Below, one piece after another: positions 48,295-62,539 of a DNA stretch of 64,000 bases. Every line of letters starts with the position of its first letter. Position 1 is the stretch's first letter. Under the pieces are notes generated by a model. It was not told where the DNA came from. It did not search any database and worked only from the letters and a program-made list of their open reading frames with translations. The translations under genes and the position numbers were made by a program. Source of the DNA: Apteryx mantelli (lineage: Eukaryota > Chordata > Aves > Apterygiformes > Apterygidae); the NCBI RefSeq assembly GCF_036417845.1, contig NC_089978.1, forward strand, positions 128,928,183 through 128,992,182, written 5' to 3'.

Positions 48295-51200
48295 GAAGGC
48301 TGTTTGGGAGCCGGGAGCGAGAGCTGGGAGCCGCGGTTTGGACTGCCCACCTGAGCTCTCCGTCCTGCAGCGCCTGTCTCACGGCAGAGCCGGGACCGAG
48401 CAGGTCATTTGGGATGAGAAGATCACCCTTAACGCTTGAAGTGAAGAAACTTGTTAGTTCAAAATATGATCAAAGGAGAGAGGTTTTCAAAAAAGGGAGA
48501 GAGTTAAAAAAAAATCCTTAAGTAAACGTCTTGAAACCTGAGATGCAAGCAAGCTGGTAACCCTGGAGAAGACCAGGAAGGAGGGTGACCTTGGGGATGC
48601 ATCCTTCCCCCAGGAGCACTATCCATAGCCACAGCGATGGCATTTGCCATGGCAATGCTCCCAGGGCATGAGTAAAAGCAGTATCATGAGACATGGCTCC
48701 CCCCGAGGTCTGAGATCAGATCTCTGAGAGCAGATTCCTCCTTGGAGCCTGGTCCCTGGGGGTGCTGGCATTCCCGTGAGGGCCCTGCAGGGTGTGAGCA
48801 GTCCTGAGGGCCCTCCATCACCCAGGTGGTGGCCATGAGCTCCCCAAGTGAGGGCTCACTGTGGGTCATCACCGTGGTACGGGATGCTCAGCTGTGGGGC
48901 TCACCTGGTAGGTGGGCAAGGAGAGGAATAATCCTGTGTGGCAGGATTTTTTTTTTTTTTTTCTTTAAGAAATGAGTTACCTTCACAAATATACTTTGGG
49001 TCTGGCTGCCTTGATTCTCTCTCCTGGATGGAGGTACCCAAGATAATCTCTTTGTAGGTCAGGTCGGTAGGAGGGAGGGCTGCTAGGACTCATATCCATT
49101 AGTTGTGAATGGTGTGAGAAGACCAACTTTAGACTGGCTGGGGGAGGTGGAAAGATGAATTTCCCATGTAGGATTTGATGCCATGAGAAGGGACTAATAA
49201 GCACCAACGCCTTTAACTGCGAATCCAGCCAAGACTGTGACTTCCTTGAGACAGTTCAGTGGCTGGTATTGGATACATGAGATGAGTCAGTGCCTAGTCC
49301 CTACAGGTGACATGCTCACCGGTATCCTTGGTGGAGGATTTAGCTGTCAGGCTGCAGAATGAATGACCCCGGAAGGGCTCTACAGTCCCCTTCTTGCCCT
49401 GGGAATACCTTCGCTGCATGACATAGATTAAAGTTACCGTGCTTGTACTGTATGTGTTCAACTGAACTTCAGTTGTCATTGGTCCTGCACTGCTCGCCTA
49501 CAGGAAAATGCATTTTGTAACTGGACATGGAATAGTTAAGGAAGAGGGGAAACCCAGTCCTCCAACAGAGGATCTTTAACTGTGAGCTTGGGAACAGTTC
49601 ATTGCACTCACACCAGTGCGCTCAACACTGGAGGGAAGAGCACCCACCGTGATACTCGTTCTGTCTACCAAGGGCTTGGGAGTTGTGAGCTGGGTGCAAA
49701 AGGTCAGGGAACACAGCTCCAAGCTGTGGGTTGGATGGCTGCAAAGTGCCAGGGACATTTTAGCTTAATTCTAGCATTTATAAAAGCAGTTTGTTTGTAT
49801 GTAATTCCTTAAGGATTGTGGCCAGCAAGGTGTTCATATTGGCCCTAGAATACTGGGACTACAAGGTGCTATCACAATATCTTTTACTAACATCTTTTAC
49901 TCTGTGTACTGGGCAAGCAAGAATCAATATAGAGACATGATCTTTACCTGGCAGAGACTTCAGAGTGGCAGCCTTCCCCATTGCTTTTGCCTGTGGGCCG
50001 GCAGAGCCCCTGGTGCTCCCGATCCACCTCTGCGGAAGCCTCCTCACCTCTTAATCTGTGTCACCCTTTGTGCCAGAGGAAGGCACTCTGGACGCACTAG
50101 CCCTTTACCCACCTCTGTTTCTGCCTTTACAGAGAGGTCCACAGCAACCTGCCATCAGCAACCTGAACATATTAACTCAGCAGATGGACAGTAGGAACTT
50201 GTGAAGCTTGTTTCTTGCTCTGATTGTTTTTATCCCTTTTCTTAATTTTAATCTGATTTGAGAAAAAATAATCTAGTAGTAAATGCAGCTGCCGTATCTA
50301 GGATCATACCCACGGGTGTTCCCTGCCCACTTCCTTCCAAGGGTCGCTCCGTTCCCAGCCCCTTGTCTGGTTTTCCTGAGACTGGGAGCTCTTTGGGCTA
50401 GGGACTTAATGACTCTCCTGTGTTTGCTGTGAGGCAGAGGTCTTGTGGAGAAAGATAATAAACCACATGATCATTTAATTTAGATTAGATTGTACCGCAT
50501 GCGGAGGCAAGGCTGAATTAAAATTACATAGGCAATCTTGATTGTGATATTTTTCAACTTTACAACTTTTTGATACAGCATTTAGTGCAATGCCTCTCTG
50601 ATTAACTTGTCTCCTTCTCCCTGGCCCAAACTCAAGTACATGGCACCTACTGGCACCTGTAAAGTATTGGTATGGTTTCGTCCCTTGGCTGTGACAATTT
50701 TATATCACTGGAGTGCATAAGAGACAGATCAATAAGTCATGGGAACCTCATAATGACAGGACATGTGCTGTGCCAGCAGCTTTCACAGGTATATGCTATC
50801 AGCAAAGGACTGGCCATACTTCTGCATCTGGCTCCATCACAGGCTTTCTGCCCCCATGTGCAGAAAGGTGAGAGAGGCCGTCATTCCCAAGCCTGATCCA
50901 CTGCCTCTGGGTCCCTCCAGTCTGTTTCTATGCCCCTGCCTCCAACACCATCTCCCCTAATTCTTCTTTTGAGCCCTACTCACCCCCAAAGCTCTCTGGT
51001 AAAGGTTTTTGGTTAAAACTCAGTTCTTCCTCCTAATTTTTCCCCATCTCCTTGCCCATCGGTCTGCATGTTCCTCTGTGCTAAGTTTGTCTGGTAAGTT
51101 TGTGCACTCTGATTCCCTTATGTCTCTCTCCCCAGCCCGTGCTAGAATTTCTTCCTTCAGTTTCCAGTCACAGTCTCAGTGTCCTACTCAGTTCCTATAT

Positions 51201-51479
51201 CTCAGATGCCTTGACCCAGCCCATTCCTCCTTCCCCACCAGTGCTCCCCAGCTTTGCACCCTCCCCCTTGCAGCTATTCCTGGATCACTAGCCCCCTACC
51301 CTACAGGTTAAAAGCATCATTTGCAATGTTATTTGTTGTGGGTTTGTGCAATGTTAGCTGGCCCTGCAGACGGTACATTAGATGCAGCTTCCTATATGTA
51401 CAACTTGGGCAGAGTAGACGTTTCCTCACCTATTTTGTGAGCCAGTACACTCCCCTGACCATGAATATTGTTGAAATAC

Positions 51480-51640
51480 TCTGCATCCCTGGAAGGCTGC
51501 AAGAGCTGACTGGATCAAGCCCTGAGCAACCTGGTCTAAACTCATGGCTGACCCTGCCTTGAGCAGGAAGTAGGATTAAAGACCTCCTGAGTCCCTTCCT
51601 GTCTGAATGATCTTATGGTCCCATGAAAATAGCCTTGCCC
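51480..51640 (+). mobile_element. Short CR1 3' remnant
   Basis: Reads as a degraded CR1 tail: CCTGAGCAACCTGGTCTAAA, GCTGACCCTGCCTTGAGCAG, GTAGGATTAAAGACCTCCTG, AGTCCCTTCCTG. Only the last ~160 bp of an element. Confidence 0.8.
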
Positions 51641-54600
51641 AATGGAGGTAAAGTAAATGGAGCTTTCCTGACCAGCACAACAAGACAAAACCTGCAAACT
51701 CCTGATGATCCTTAAATCAGTAGCCATACCAGCTACTCACTGTTCATCACTTTAAATTTGTTAACAAAAAGTTCCTTGTTTTTGCAGTGGCAACCAAAGC
51801 AGAACTCAGACTACTTTACAATAATGTATGCACATCAGCTTGCGGAAAGAGTACAGGCTCCTTGGAGGCATGGCGGAAACCACAACAGCTCACATCAGAT
51901 AAGATTCACAGGAGATTCAAATCCTGCCAATATTCATTATATTCCCATCCATTTTCCCCTTGTTCCCTATTCCAGCAGTCTGGAAAGAGATGGTACATCC
52001 TGAAATGTGCATAGCATGGAGCAATGTGAGTTTATCCAGTAGGGAATATTTTTCATGTAAATTGTCTTTGCAACTGATTTTATACAGCAAAATAATATTA
52101 CAGTGAAGGTAAGTGGTAATATAATAACATTCTCTCTTCCTCAACTGGTGGTTAGGTATTAGGCTGAGAGTCTTAAGTCCAAGTCCTTCTTCCACCTCAC
52201 TTTGGGAATAATCTGGGGTGGAAGAACTCTCTCGCTGTGCACTGGGCACACAGGCCTGGAGAGCTCGGATGGGCAGAGCAGGGCAACGCTGCTGCAAAGA
52301 AGAGGATCATGGGCACTGGGAAGGCAAAGGTTAAGGTGATGGGACACGTGGTGGAGAGGAGGTTATCTAGACATGGGAGGAGACACACTCAAGGCCAAAT
52401 GTATATGCAATAAAAAAGTGCAGCATGGCTCAAGATTACTGTTCTGATCTTAAGGGAAAACTGTTGACATTTTCATGCTGCAGAAATCTGTGGACCTGCA
52501 AGGCTGTCTTTACCTTGGTCTCTGCCTCCCTCCCTCCTTGAAAGATGACTGTCTCTGGTCAGTGATGGATTATGCTGCTGGGGCTCTCTCCACACTCTTA
52601 CAGAGATACAGTCTTTTGACAGCTAGGACTGTTAAGGCATTTAAGCAAAACATCCCTAAATCTCATAATGATTGTTTGTTTCTAGACAATCCATGTCATT
52701 TGGGAAGATGCATAGAGATACCTTGTCTCCTATGGTGACCTGGATTTTCGTAGTCACCTTTAGCAAAGCTACCTGGGTGCCATGCACCACCCACCATATA
52801 CTCAGAACTGCGTCTCACACACGAGTATTGCCCCTGCCAAATTTTAACTTTCTTGCTCCCAGCCAGGGTGACCCATGAGTCGAGCGAGGATGCTCCATGA
52901 AACTTAGTTTTTATTTTAACAAAGAGAAGAGGAGATTCCATTTTCTCTTTGGCAAATCAGTCATTCTGGGAACAGTGGGATGGGGGCAGGGGTGCGCTCC
53001 TATGGGTGTGAGACCTCTGTGTCTCTCCCGGCTGCTTTTCCTACCCTGGCTGAGCAGGAGGCTTGTTCTGAGCTCACAACCTGGTGCACCAGAGAGACCA
53101 GCGAAAGCAGCAGAGCCTGATCTGCTGCCTTCCTCCTCCCCCGTGCTGCTGCTTTGCATGGGCCTTGTAGGGGGTGTCACTGGTGTTAGATTTGCTACCC
53201 CCTTGGTCAGACTTGGTTGAAATGGGTCACCGGGCTCATGAGTTTTTTCTAAGGGCAAGACAGATGGCATGACTGCATGAGCCGTGTTTCCTTCAAAGAC
53301 CAATGAGGCTAAAAGTGTCTGGACTGTTCTTACTTAAAAGCACCAATAACACTGAGCTGAGGCCAGGCCTATAAAATTGTAGTCCAAAAAGTGAAACAAG
53401 AAGAAATTAAACTGTTCTGGTATTCTTCATTATAGCTTTTGCAGGTACTTCTACTACTATGGATAGACACATAATGAAATAATCTCAAGTGAAAAACCGC
53501 TGTAGGGAGGCAGCATTTGTGCATTTCACTGGCTGTGAACTGAAATCTCTCTCTGTGCTTCCCGTCTGCTTCAAAGTCACATCTTCTCACAAACCTCCCC
53601 TTTCTGTACCTCACCCCCTGCCCCCCCAAATACCTGTCTGTGTCCTCCTCATCTAATTACCTCCATGAAATCTGCTTTACATGTGGCCTCCATTGTGTGA
53701 ACTTTTCAACACAAACTTTTGTTCCGAGCTTTCTGCTGTGAGAGCAAATGGTAAGACTTACTGCTGCCTCTCTGTTCTTCTACTTTGTATCCCTGAAGTG
53801 CACTGGAAGAGAGGAGCAGTTTAATGTGTCATTGCTTACTGCATCTTCCTTTTTCATGGCCATTTGCATGCTGCTCAGGTTTTGAAATCTTGCATCAAGT
53901 GCTTATTCCTGAAGGAGCAAATAGCAGCTTAATCAGAATCATCTGCAGAACACTTGCATTTGCACAATCTTTATGCAACCAGAGGCTAATTTATTTATTT
54001 CTATTAAGCCAAATCTCTGCAAAAAGAACAGATGAGAAATTGGGAACATTAGCATGCACTTGTGATAGACTTCAGGGGTGGTTTCTCCTGGGCCTCAGTT
54101 GCGGGGTGAGCACAGCGCACACAGGTCTGTGAATGGGGCAGGAGTGGTGCCATCGCAACTCGGGAGCACCAGAGGTGAAAGTGCTCAGAATTGCTCTGAC
54201 TGGTGGCTAATGATAAGGAATGAAGTGGTTTTGGGGGGGGGGATATCTCATCACGGAAAATGCCTGCTGATTCCAGAGGGCCAAATGCGGGTGTTCCAAA
54301 ATCAGGAGATAAGCCCCTGAAAGCACCACATGACAGATTTAAATATCTCGTAATTAAGGTAAATTAAGGTATGCTTTGTGTTTTCAATTTTTCTCCTGGT
54401 TTGAGTTTCGTAGAGTGTGGATTTTTATAACTTTGTGACACTCGAGGGTGTCAGAAAGCCTGTGAAAGCTGAGCTTCCCATACGCTGAAGAGAGGCCTGG
54501 AGTAGGGGCCGTGGGGACTGGCTATAACGTCCTGGGAGCTGGCACCACCAAGCTAACTCCTTAGCTCCCTTTGACTTTCCTTCTGACTCCCTTTTCTGAT

Positions 54601-54767
54601 TTCAAATGCCGCAAGATGAAAAGCTGCAGCTTTGGCAGTCTCTAGAGATACAAACATCAGGCAAATTTTCCAAAGGGCTAAGGGCTGGCCTTGCTTTTTC
54701 CAAGGCAGACATAGCTGGCAAGCTGTACCAGTGCGTCGTTTGCCCCTCTGGAAGGTGGAGCCTGTCT

Positions 54768-54828
54768 CCGGGGTGTGTGTGTGCATGAATGTGTGTGCGT
54801 GTGTGCGTGCGCGCGCGCATGTGTGGAT
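54768..54828. repeat. (GT)n/(GC)n microsatellite
   Basis: Alternating purine-pyrimidine tract of GT, GTGC and GCGC dinucleotides, interrupted by GCATGAAT. It could adopt Z-DNA. Confidence 0.85.
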
Positions 54829-57800
54829 TTACTGCCGGTCACTCAGCAGCCCAGAGACTGCCAATTCCAGTTTACCGGAGAGCAGGAGCAGTGCCGACGG
54901 CCCTGAGTGCACAGTGTGGTCGGCTCTGTGGCTGGATGCCAGGTGTCCATCTCTAGCAGTCGTTCAGCCTTTCCCTCCTTCGGTGCCGAAGAAAGCCCCT
55001 GGGCAACATCTGAGGGGCGAGTGCTTGGCTGCTAGGAAATTAAGAAGAGACATCACAGGCCACCAAACAGTAATAAGTGATAGCTTTAAATCACTCCTGC
55101 TTTGGCTGAAGTGGAATTATTAATCTACTATCTGCTAGGGACTCCTGAGTGCATCTCTGGAGCTACCCAGACCCTCGCTCAAGGGCTGGGTCTGGTTTTG
55201 TGCAGATGGAGATGTTCCTCACCTATCTGCTGGTTAAATGCTGCAAAACAGGCTGCTTCAGTGGCACACGACACAACACGTGGGAAACACATACCATGGG
55301 TGCTTGAGCAAACTATTTTCTCAGGTGTTCTTGGGCTTTTTCCTCAGCACTCGGTCGTGAGGTTAGGATGGCACAGTTATATCAGAGGAAGCTAGATGAC
55401 TGACAGATGAATTGATGGCTGATTTGTTATAGAAAGGTGAGAGACACTGTTATGCCTGAGGAAGTCACAATGCAGCTTCTGAGGAGCTATCTAGGTATTT
55501 AAAGAATTGTACAGCTCAGTATTCAATGCATTGTGAAATATGCTGTTGCTCTGCGGACAGGAATGTAGATTTGGCTTTCCAGATCTGATGGACAGGTGTT
55601 CTGACATCTGAAAGATTGTAATACTTTATTGTACTCATGCAACAATGCTTACTATTAACTTGCCCAGCACTACCTGTTACATGGCCTTCTTTTTTGCTTC
55701 TTATAACTATGCCAAATGTTAACAACTTTCCATGCCAGTGGCCTGATTCAGGATGAATTTTTCTGAAAGTATCAGGCTAGAATCAGAACATAGGGGAAAA
55801 AATACTATTTTGCCTTTGTTGAACTCCTAGCACTTAAAATTGAAATCTCACGTAGTTTAGAGCACAGGCTCAAAATTCGTCAGGGAACTGCTGCATGGCT
55901 ATGGGGGAGAGCTTTCCTGCCTGTGTAAGAATTTGCCTGATGTGTCCAAACGAGGAGCTGATTTTGCACATACAGGAAATCACTACTGAACAAGTTTGGG
56001 GGCTGAAGTCTCTGATGAGCTTATCTGCCCTGAGCATGCGCTGGCTCTGCTAAGCTCCCGCATGGTAACAGGACTAATTACTTTTATTGCTACAGCATCT
56101 CAGAGGCCCCAGCTGAGATAAAGCCCACCTTGTGCTTGGCACTTGGCGTACATACAGTAAAAAACTGCTATTCCCCTGTAAACAGACAAGACCTGCAGAA
56201 GGGAAACTGCTTTATGCCAGTGCATTGGACAATTAGGTGATTGTTTAAGGCTTCTTGTGAAGTCTGAGGCTGGAATGGATATGTATCCCCCCAAGCCCTT
56301 GGCACATAACCACAAAGCTGCGTTTGCTCTGAGAAGTACGTGCTTTAGAGAAAGCAAAAAACATCTCTGTGATTGTGCATTGACATTCAACAACACACTG
56401 CTGTGTGACATTTCCTCCTAATGTAGCCCAAGAGGTTTTATCACTTGTTCTGAGAGGTTAGCTTGAGTCGGAGGCTTCAAAGAGAGGCACTTATGGTTTA
56501 GCACCTCCACCTTGCTTCAGTATGCCCCAGCACAGGGCCTGGTGAATAATTTGCAGCACTGTGTTGTGTGCAGAAATTGCGTGTTTGCAAAACTAAGTTC
56601 TCCGAGGGCAGATTTTTGCCTTTTCTTCTGCTCTTTGCCTGTGGTGCTGTCACCATAGGACTGGACGATAGCAAGGAACACTTTGTAGCCTTTAACCAGA
56701 AGGGCAAAGCTGTGAAGCTCACGTGTCTCGTGGGTGCAGCACCTGATGACCACGGCTGGACGTGTACGTGTACCGCAGCAGCAAGCGGCACCCGAGCCAA
56801 GTCTCCCCTGAGAGTGTCACCTCCTGGCTGCCACCTCTGTGCAGGCCCATTGGGACACCCGGTGGCCATGAGAAAAACTGCAAATTGTGAACATAACCTA
56901 GGCCCCCTGCTCAGGAGTGGGACATGGCCAGGGCACACTGATGCAAGCCGATGCAGGCGCCCTGTGCCACACGTGTCACCCCCCCCAGGATACCAAGCCA
57001 GGTCACACAGTATGTGCAAAAGCACACCTGTGCCACAAAGGTCTTCATGGGCGTTGGGTGCATGGTGGGTGCTGGGTGTTGAGGTGACCGTGGGCACAGA
57101 TGGCATGCAGAGGGCCCCAATGCTCGACTCCCGCTGGATGCAGAGGGGCTCCCTGTGGGCATGAGCCTGGGGAGATCCTGGATGATACTGCATGCAGTGC
57201 TTCCTTTGGGATGAACTCCTGAAGCAAGACTCGGGTGCTTCATGCCTTTGGAGGCATCAAAACAAGCTGACAGCAAGTCGTGAAAACTCATGGTGGAACA
57301 GTGAGGCAAGGAGATTTACACCCACGGGTGGAGGACAAAAACAGCCCAGGTGGAGGAAGAAAACTAACAAACAAACACCCTTGCCTAAGCCTCCTCATCC
57401 TCACCCATTAGGGACATGTCTTCTGAGTCACCAGCTTTTCCCCTCGGGCCAGCCTTTGGGGCCATGGTCAAGTCGGTCAGCACCTCCGCAAGGCTGTGGG
57501 ATTGCTGCAAAAGTCCCATCCTCAATGCAAGCTGAAGACCAGCAGTCGCCGGTGGGTACGGTTTGCTGCTCTGGCAACACACAAGCAGAAATTGCCATGA
57601 TCAGGAAGGGCTGGAAACTTTTTTTTTTCTGAAGCCACTGCTTAGAGTCTGCAGTGTTTGTTACAGGAAACCAGAGGGCTGCTTTTGCGGTTAGATGATG
57701 ATACTTGTCTAGAAAGTTTGCAAGAAAATTATCAGAGAGAAAGTATGAGGATGAATGATTTCCCCCTCCGTGCAAGTACCCAGCTGCTACGGTGCTTGCT

Positions 57801-60800
57801 GTGTCTTTTCTGACTGCTTGAAGGCCTCCAGCATCTCCAGACACAGAAAGAGGTAACGGCATGGTTTGGCTGGAGAGGATCCTGGCAGTACTGAGCTCAG
57901 AGACAGTTGTTTGCAGCTGATGGTTTGGGCTGCTTCAGACAGACTGAAACACCACTTGACTTCTGAGGGCCTTTGGATGGGAACATAGAAAGTACTGTAA
58001 GCAAGGTTGTGCTGGTGGTTTGTCTAGGACTGTAACGTATCACTTGCATGTAAAACATTCTGTGGCACATTTATGAAAACGAATATCCTCCCAAAACGAA
58101 ACACAAAGCTGCAGATGCAAATCTCCTCCTGCAAGGAGAAAACAAGTCACATATAACAGGTTATAGTCACATCACAACATACCCCCTCAAGGCCACCAGC
58201 TCCTAGAGTGGGGGATCCCAGGGTGACCCAGGGGAATGGACTACAGTAGAGCAGGTGGGAAAGGCTGACCGTTATGTGGGAAAAAGGTGTAAGAATACTC
58301 AGAAATGCAGAATTGCAAAATAACCTTGGAATTCTGCAGCAGACTGATGTTCTGAAGAAAAAGAGTTTCCTTCATTGGTTTTCCTGTCTAATATGGCTGC
58401 CTGCAGTCTCCTGACTCATATAAACACCACATTTAAAAAAAAACTAACAAACCTCTTGGTAGCAATGATATGGTGTGGCAGTGAGTCACACAGGATAATT
58501 ATGGTGTTTAAAAAACAATCTTTTTCAGTGCTGAATGTTTTCTCTTTTAATTTCATCAAGTATCTTCTTACAAGGGAAGACCATTAATGACGCCTAATTT
58601 CCTTACACAGATTCTCTCTTAGGAATGGGCTCTGTAAGAGCATCTCTTAAGAGACATCATCACTGGATTAAAGAACGAGGGGTCTTTCTTCACGCAGATA
58701 ATGCATATTCCTGTGCTGTTTTGCGTATTTAGAAAGTTTCATTTGTTCACTGTGCTTATGCCCTGCTGTATGCTGCTTTAGCTTTTTTTGTCACAAGGCA
58801 CAACAGCAGCCAGGGAGGTGAGAGGTGAAGGTCCAGAGGAGACGGGTGGCCATCTCCACCGATTTGGGTGATAGTGTTGCCAGGGATGGTCTGTAAGGCA
58901 GCACCTTGCCTGGGGGCCACCGGGAGCTCACGGTGCCCATTTGACTCTGCCCTCTTGAGGAAGTGCTGGAGCCAGGCTCAAGTGTGATTTCACTTCCTTC
59001 TCCAAAACAGGCTGATTAGGGGCTCACTCCAAAAGGCAGAAATGAGGAGTAAAAATGCTAGCTCTGTGTGTTCTTACCTTCAGCACCAGAGAAATACAAA
59101 AGGATATTAAGCCAAGTGGTGTTTGTTAAACTGGTAGGGAAAAGCCAGTTTTCGGCTAACCGCTCTGACTGGCCTAAGAAAGCAGTGGTGCAATTATTTA
59201 TAGCTTTTTCACCAAACTGGCTGTGGCTCTGGGACCTGGTTATACTCTGTCACTGGGTCACAAGTCAGTGCTATGCAAAGCAAAGAGCTGCTGCTGTGAG
59301 ACCCATCTTCCACCTGTGTCCAGGGACATTTAAAATGAACACCCAGAGAAGATTACAACAATGTTCCTTCTTGAGTCCTAGAAAGAAGTCCACAAATAAA
59401 ATGCATTTTTGCTAGTTGTTACAAAGTCCATAATTTCTGGAGCACATTAAACTACTGAAACTTTAGCCTTCTGTTCCCCTACGAAAGCTTTTGGTTGTAT
59501 AGAGGTGTCCAAGACATGGTAGGTATAGACAAGGTATAGAGGTGTCCCAGGGGATGTCTCTGCACTACAGTTCTGTAGTAATCTCTGGTTTAAACAAACC
59601 CCGCTGGTATCAGCCCCACAAAGCCATAGTGCGTGGCCCCTCAGGCTTGCCAGCTTCCCGCAATGCCGCTCAGGCTGTCGCCTTGCAGACAGCATGGTCC
59701 TTGTGGACCCTGTTTATCCAAGGCCACCTCTGCTCAACTGAGCCACCGGCCTTGGGGTTTCCTCTGCCAATGTAAAGTTTGGTCATTTTAATTTGATTGC
59801 AATAACTGGAAAGATATTTTTCCAGTCTCCAACTGCAGAAAAATTTGACATCCCATTCTTTCTCCAGTTTAATATGAGGGTGTAACAGTGCTGATACCAA
59901 AAGGCAAAAGACAATCATGTTGCTGCTATTAATGTCTCTGAGGCAAACTCCAGGCCATCAGTAACTCAGTTTACCAAATTCCTCCTGCTGGTCACATGTG
60001 ATCAGTGCCTGCTTTAGGGGCAGGCACTCCTGTTGTATATTTTATTGCTCCAAGTAAGATGGGAAATAGCTATAATACATTTACTTTGGGGAGCTTCACA
60101 TTTAAGGGCTGATCCTATTAATCTAAGGAAGGAAACCTTATGATAAGGACAGATTAACTTTTGTAATGTTGCCAAGAAAGTAAAACAAGGCACCAAGTGC
60201 AGAGAGGAAGAAAAAACTAGTTGGCATTTTTTTCACCTTTTCTCTTTCAATGCATAACATTAATTATTTTGTTCACTTGGTAGGTGTGGGTGTACTTGTT
60301 CCAGTGTCCTTTCTGGGAAGGGATCAGAGCGACTTCACTGTGTGTCATACATGCAGGCAAACACAGGTGACTCATTGGTCGTAGCAGGGCTCTGAGTCTG
60401 TGCTAGCAAAGCAGGAGATCATGGGTGCAGCTGGGCTGAGAGGCTGACCTGCCTCCCAGGCTGCGGTTGTCTCATCCAGAGCTAAAGCAAGTGTCCCCAC
60501 GCTGTGCCAGAGAAAGCAGGGTGTCTGAATCCTCCATGCTTTATTTCTTGGTTTTTTTTTTTTCTTCATTTTCTATTTTTTTCAAAGGAAACTGCATGTG
60601 AGCTGTTCCTTCAGTGGAACAAACAGCCACGTGCCTTTGAAGCAGCCAGGGACTATCACAGCATTGTTCTGTGCAAGGCTTTCCCTTGTCCTAGGAGGGA
60701 ACCAAAAGCACCAAACTGGTGTTACTTGCCTTGCTCGCCCACTGCGACTGCCCTGCCAGCTCCATCAGTCTGTGCTTGTTGGCATGGGCAAACCCAGATA

Positions 60801-62539
60801 TAATATCTGGGTAATTAAATCCTTGTCTGAGCCTTCCTGAGGGTGCTGACTATTTCCATAAAAGCTCTTGCTATCTGTGAGCTTTTCTCTGAATTCTGAA
60901 AGTGTTTCAACATAGTGGAAGGAAAGCTAAATCATTTCAAGCTCTTGCAAAAATAAGGATACTTGCAATCAAACAAATGCATGCTTTGCTTCACAGGCCT
61001 GAAGAACAGTCCCAAGACATGTGCTGAAGCAGGTTTTTAATGACAGGAAAGGGGGATGCTCCTTCATAGATTTTTACCAAGAACTTTCAGAAACCAGAGG
61101 AGTTATATTTGAGAGGAACTCAATGACTAAAACATTTTAATTATTTTTTCCTCTTTTAAATAACAGATATCAGGTGAGGTGTGCTAGTAGTTTGCTTTTT
61201 CTAGATAGGCTTGTGGATTTGTATTTTCTTTTTAGTTAAGGGCTTCAAAACTGCATGGTATTCAAGCAGGTTTTAGAAAATAATTTTTTAGCATCTCCTC
61301 ATCTTTTACACAAACTACTGTTACTTAATAATGGAACATAAATGGAAAAAAAAAAAAGCCTTTCATTTAAGTGTCTAAATAAAAATCTAAATGACAAGAT
61401 GATAAAAATGTAGATCAGTATAAGAAAATTCAGTGCAGGATCTTATGGAAAGGGAAGGTGATTTTTAAACAAAATCCTTAGCAGATGGATTTTACACACT
61501 CACGAGCTAACAAGCCCCAAGATGCATGTGTTCAAGTAGTCTAGCCAGGATCACTTGTGTGCAACAGGGAGCGCACGGGCCACCGGCTCTCAAGTCCTCA
61601 CTGTGTCTCTTGGGTTCATCTTGACTGGCAACAACAAACTCAATTTTGGACAGATGCCGACAGGACTCCCTTAGGAGCCAATAGCTGTTACAGGCTGGTC
61701 TTTTGCCTGCAAATCTGGCTGTCTGCAGCCTCCCCACCCCATAGGTTCCCAGTCATCTGCTTTTCCTTGTTTGCACTATATATTTGAATTCTGTATTCAC
61801 AGTCTATCTTTCTGTTGGGTCAACAGGAAAAGGACTGGTATATGTGACATGCCACAACCTTGTTGCCATCCTCCTGGTGTTCAAATGTTGGGCCTTCTGC
61901 TAATGAGCCACCTGTCAGGGTCATATTGACATGCTGGCTTTTGATCTTGATGTGAACCATGGGGGCGATGTTCTTCATTTTCAGTTCAGGCCATTCCTTC
62001 AACCTTCATCCTGAGGCTACTTCAGGGGCTTACAAACCTTTCTATTCATACTTCATTCATACCAAATTTCTGTTGCAATGATGCTTTCCTGTTGTTATGT
62101 AGCTCTATGGGAGATGGAAAAGGCTTCTCTAGAGACCTTCCTCAGCCTTCAACACTGTCACAGGATTAAATAAGGTTATCTCATGGAGGCTGCCTTTGCT
62201 TGTCAAGGTTTCCATCTTTCTGTGAATTGTGAGGTTGGGGTGATGCTGGTTTCAGTCCAAACCTACTAATGCCCTTGAGCAGAAGTTTAAGTGTGCCTGT
62301 GTGTCCTTTGGGATGACTCACCTGCTTGAAGTCAAATGGCTGTGCAAGGATTTTGCTGTAAGGGACCTTTGCTGCTTCAGCGTGAGCTGTCATGAGCCCT
62401 GGCCATGATCTGCTGAAGCCCATGTGGATCTTCCCTTCAAAACCAGTGCTAAGCTGTCTCTTGACAGGGTCTTTAATCATGGTTTTGAAAATGTATGGAT
62501 AGAGGAGAAGATGATAGATAATATTTCACAGATGATGGT

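Larger units (their letters stand above)
47480..48400 (-). promoter_or_regulatory. CpG island, probable DRD3 promoter and 5' untranslated exon
   Basis: The block is strongly GC- and CpG-rich, about 2-3 kb upstream of the DRD3 coding start. On the minus strand a consensus donor GGGGTAAGT has its GT at 47956-47955, suggesting an untranslated exon ending at 47957 that would splice to the CTTTTTTCAG acceptor at 45612. Long open frames here on both strands (up to 335 codons) are Pro/Arg/Gly-rich, typical of stop-poor GC-rich DNA. I do not call them genes. Which transcript starts here is an inference. Confidence 0.55.
48440..62539. other. Intergenic region with no supported gene
   Basis: About 14 kb to the right of the DRD3 CpG island. 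I searched both strands for spliced exons and found none with a recognisable family. Contents noted: the CR1 remnant at 51.5 kb, the GT/GC microsatellite at 54.8 kb, a GC-rich patch with open frames on both strands at 56.7-57.2 kb, and a protein-like but unidentified stretch at 61.8-62.5 kb. In mammals the next conserved gene on this side is ZBTB20; none of its coding sequence was recognised. Confidence 0.5.

Noticed and set aside
47375-48439. Long open frames on both strands of the GC-rich block (up to 335 codons)
   Set aside because: The products are Pro/Arg/Gly/Ser-rich with no family signature, overlap one another on both strands, and fall in a CpG island with minisatellites. Stop codons are simply rare in such DNA.
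56498-57309. Open frames on both strands near 56.5-57.3 kb (198 and 231 codons)
   Set aside because: Locally GC-rich DNA with long frames on both strands, no recognisable domain and no splice context.
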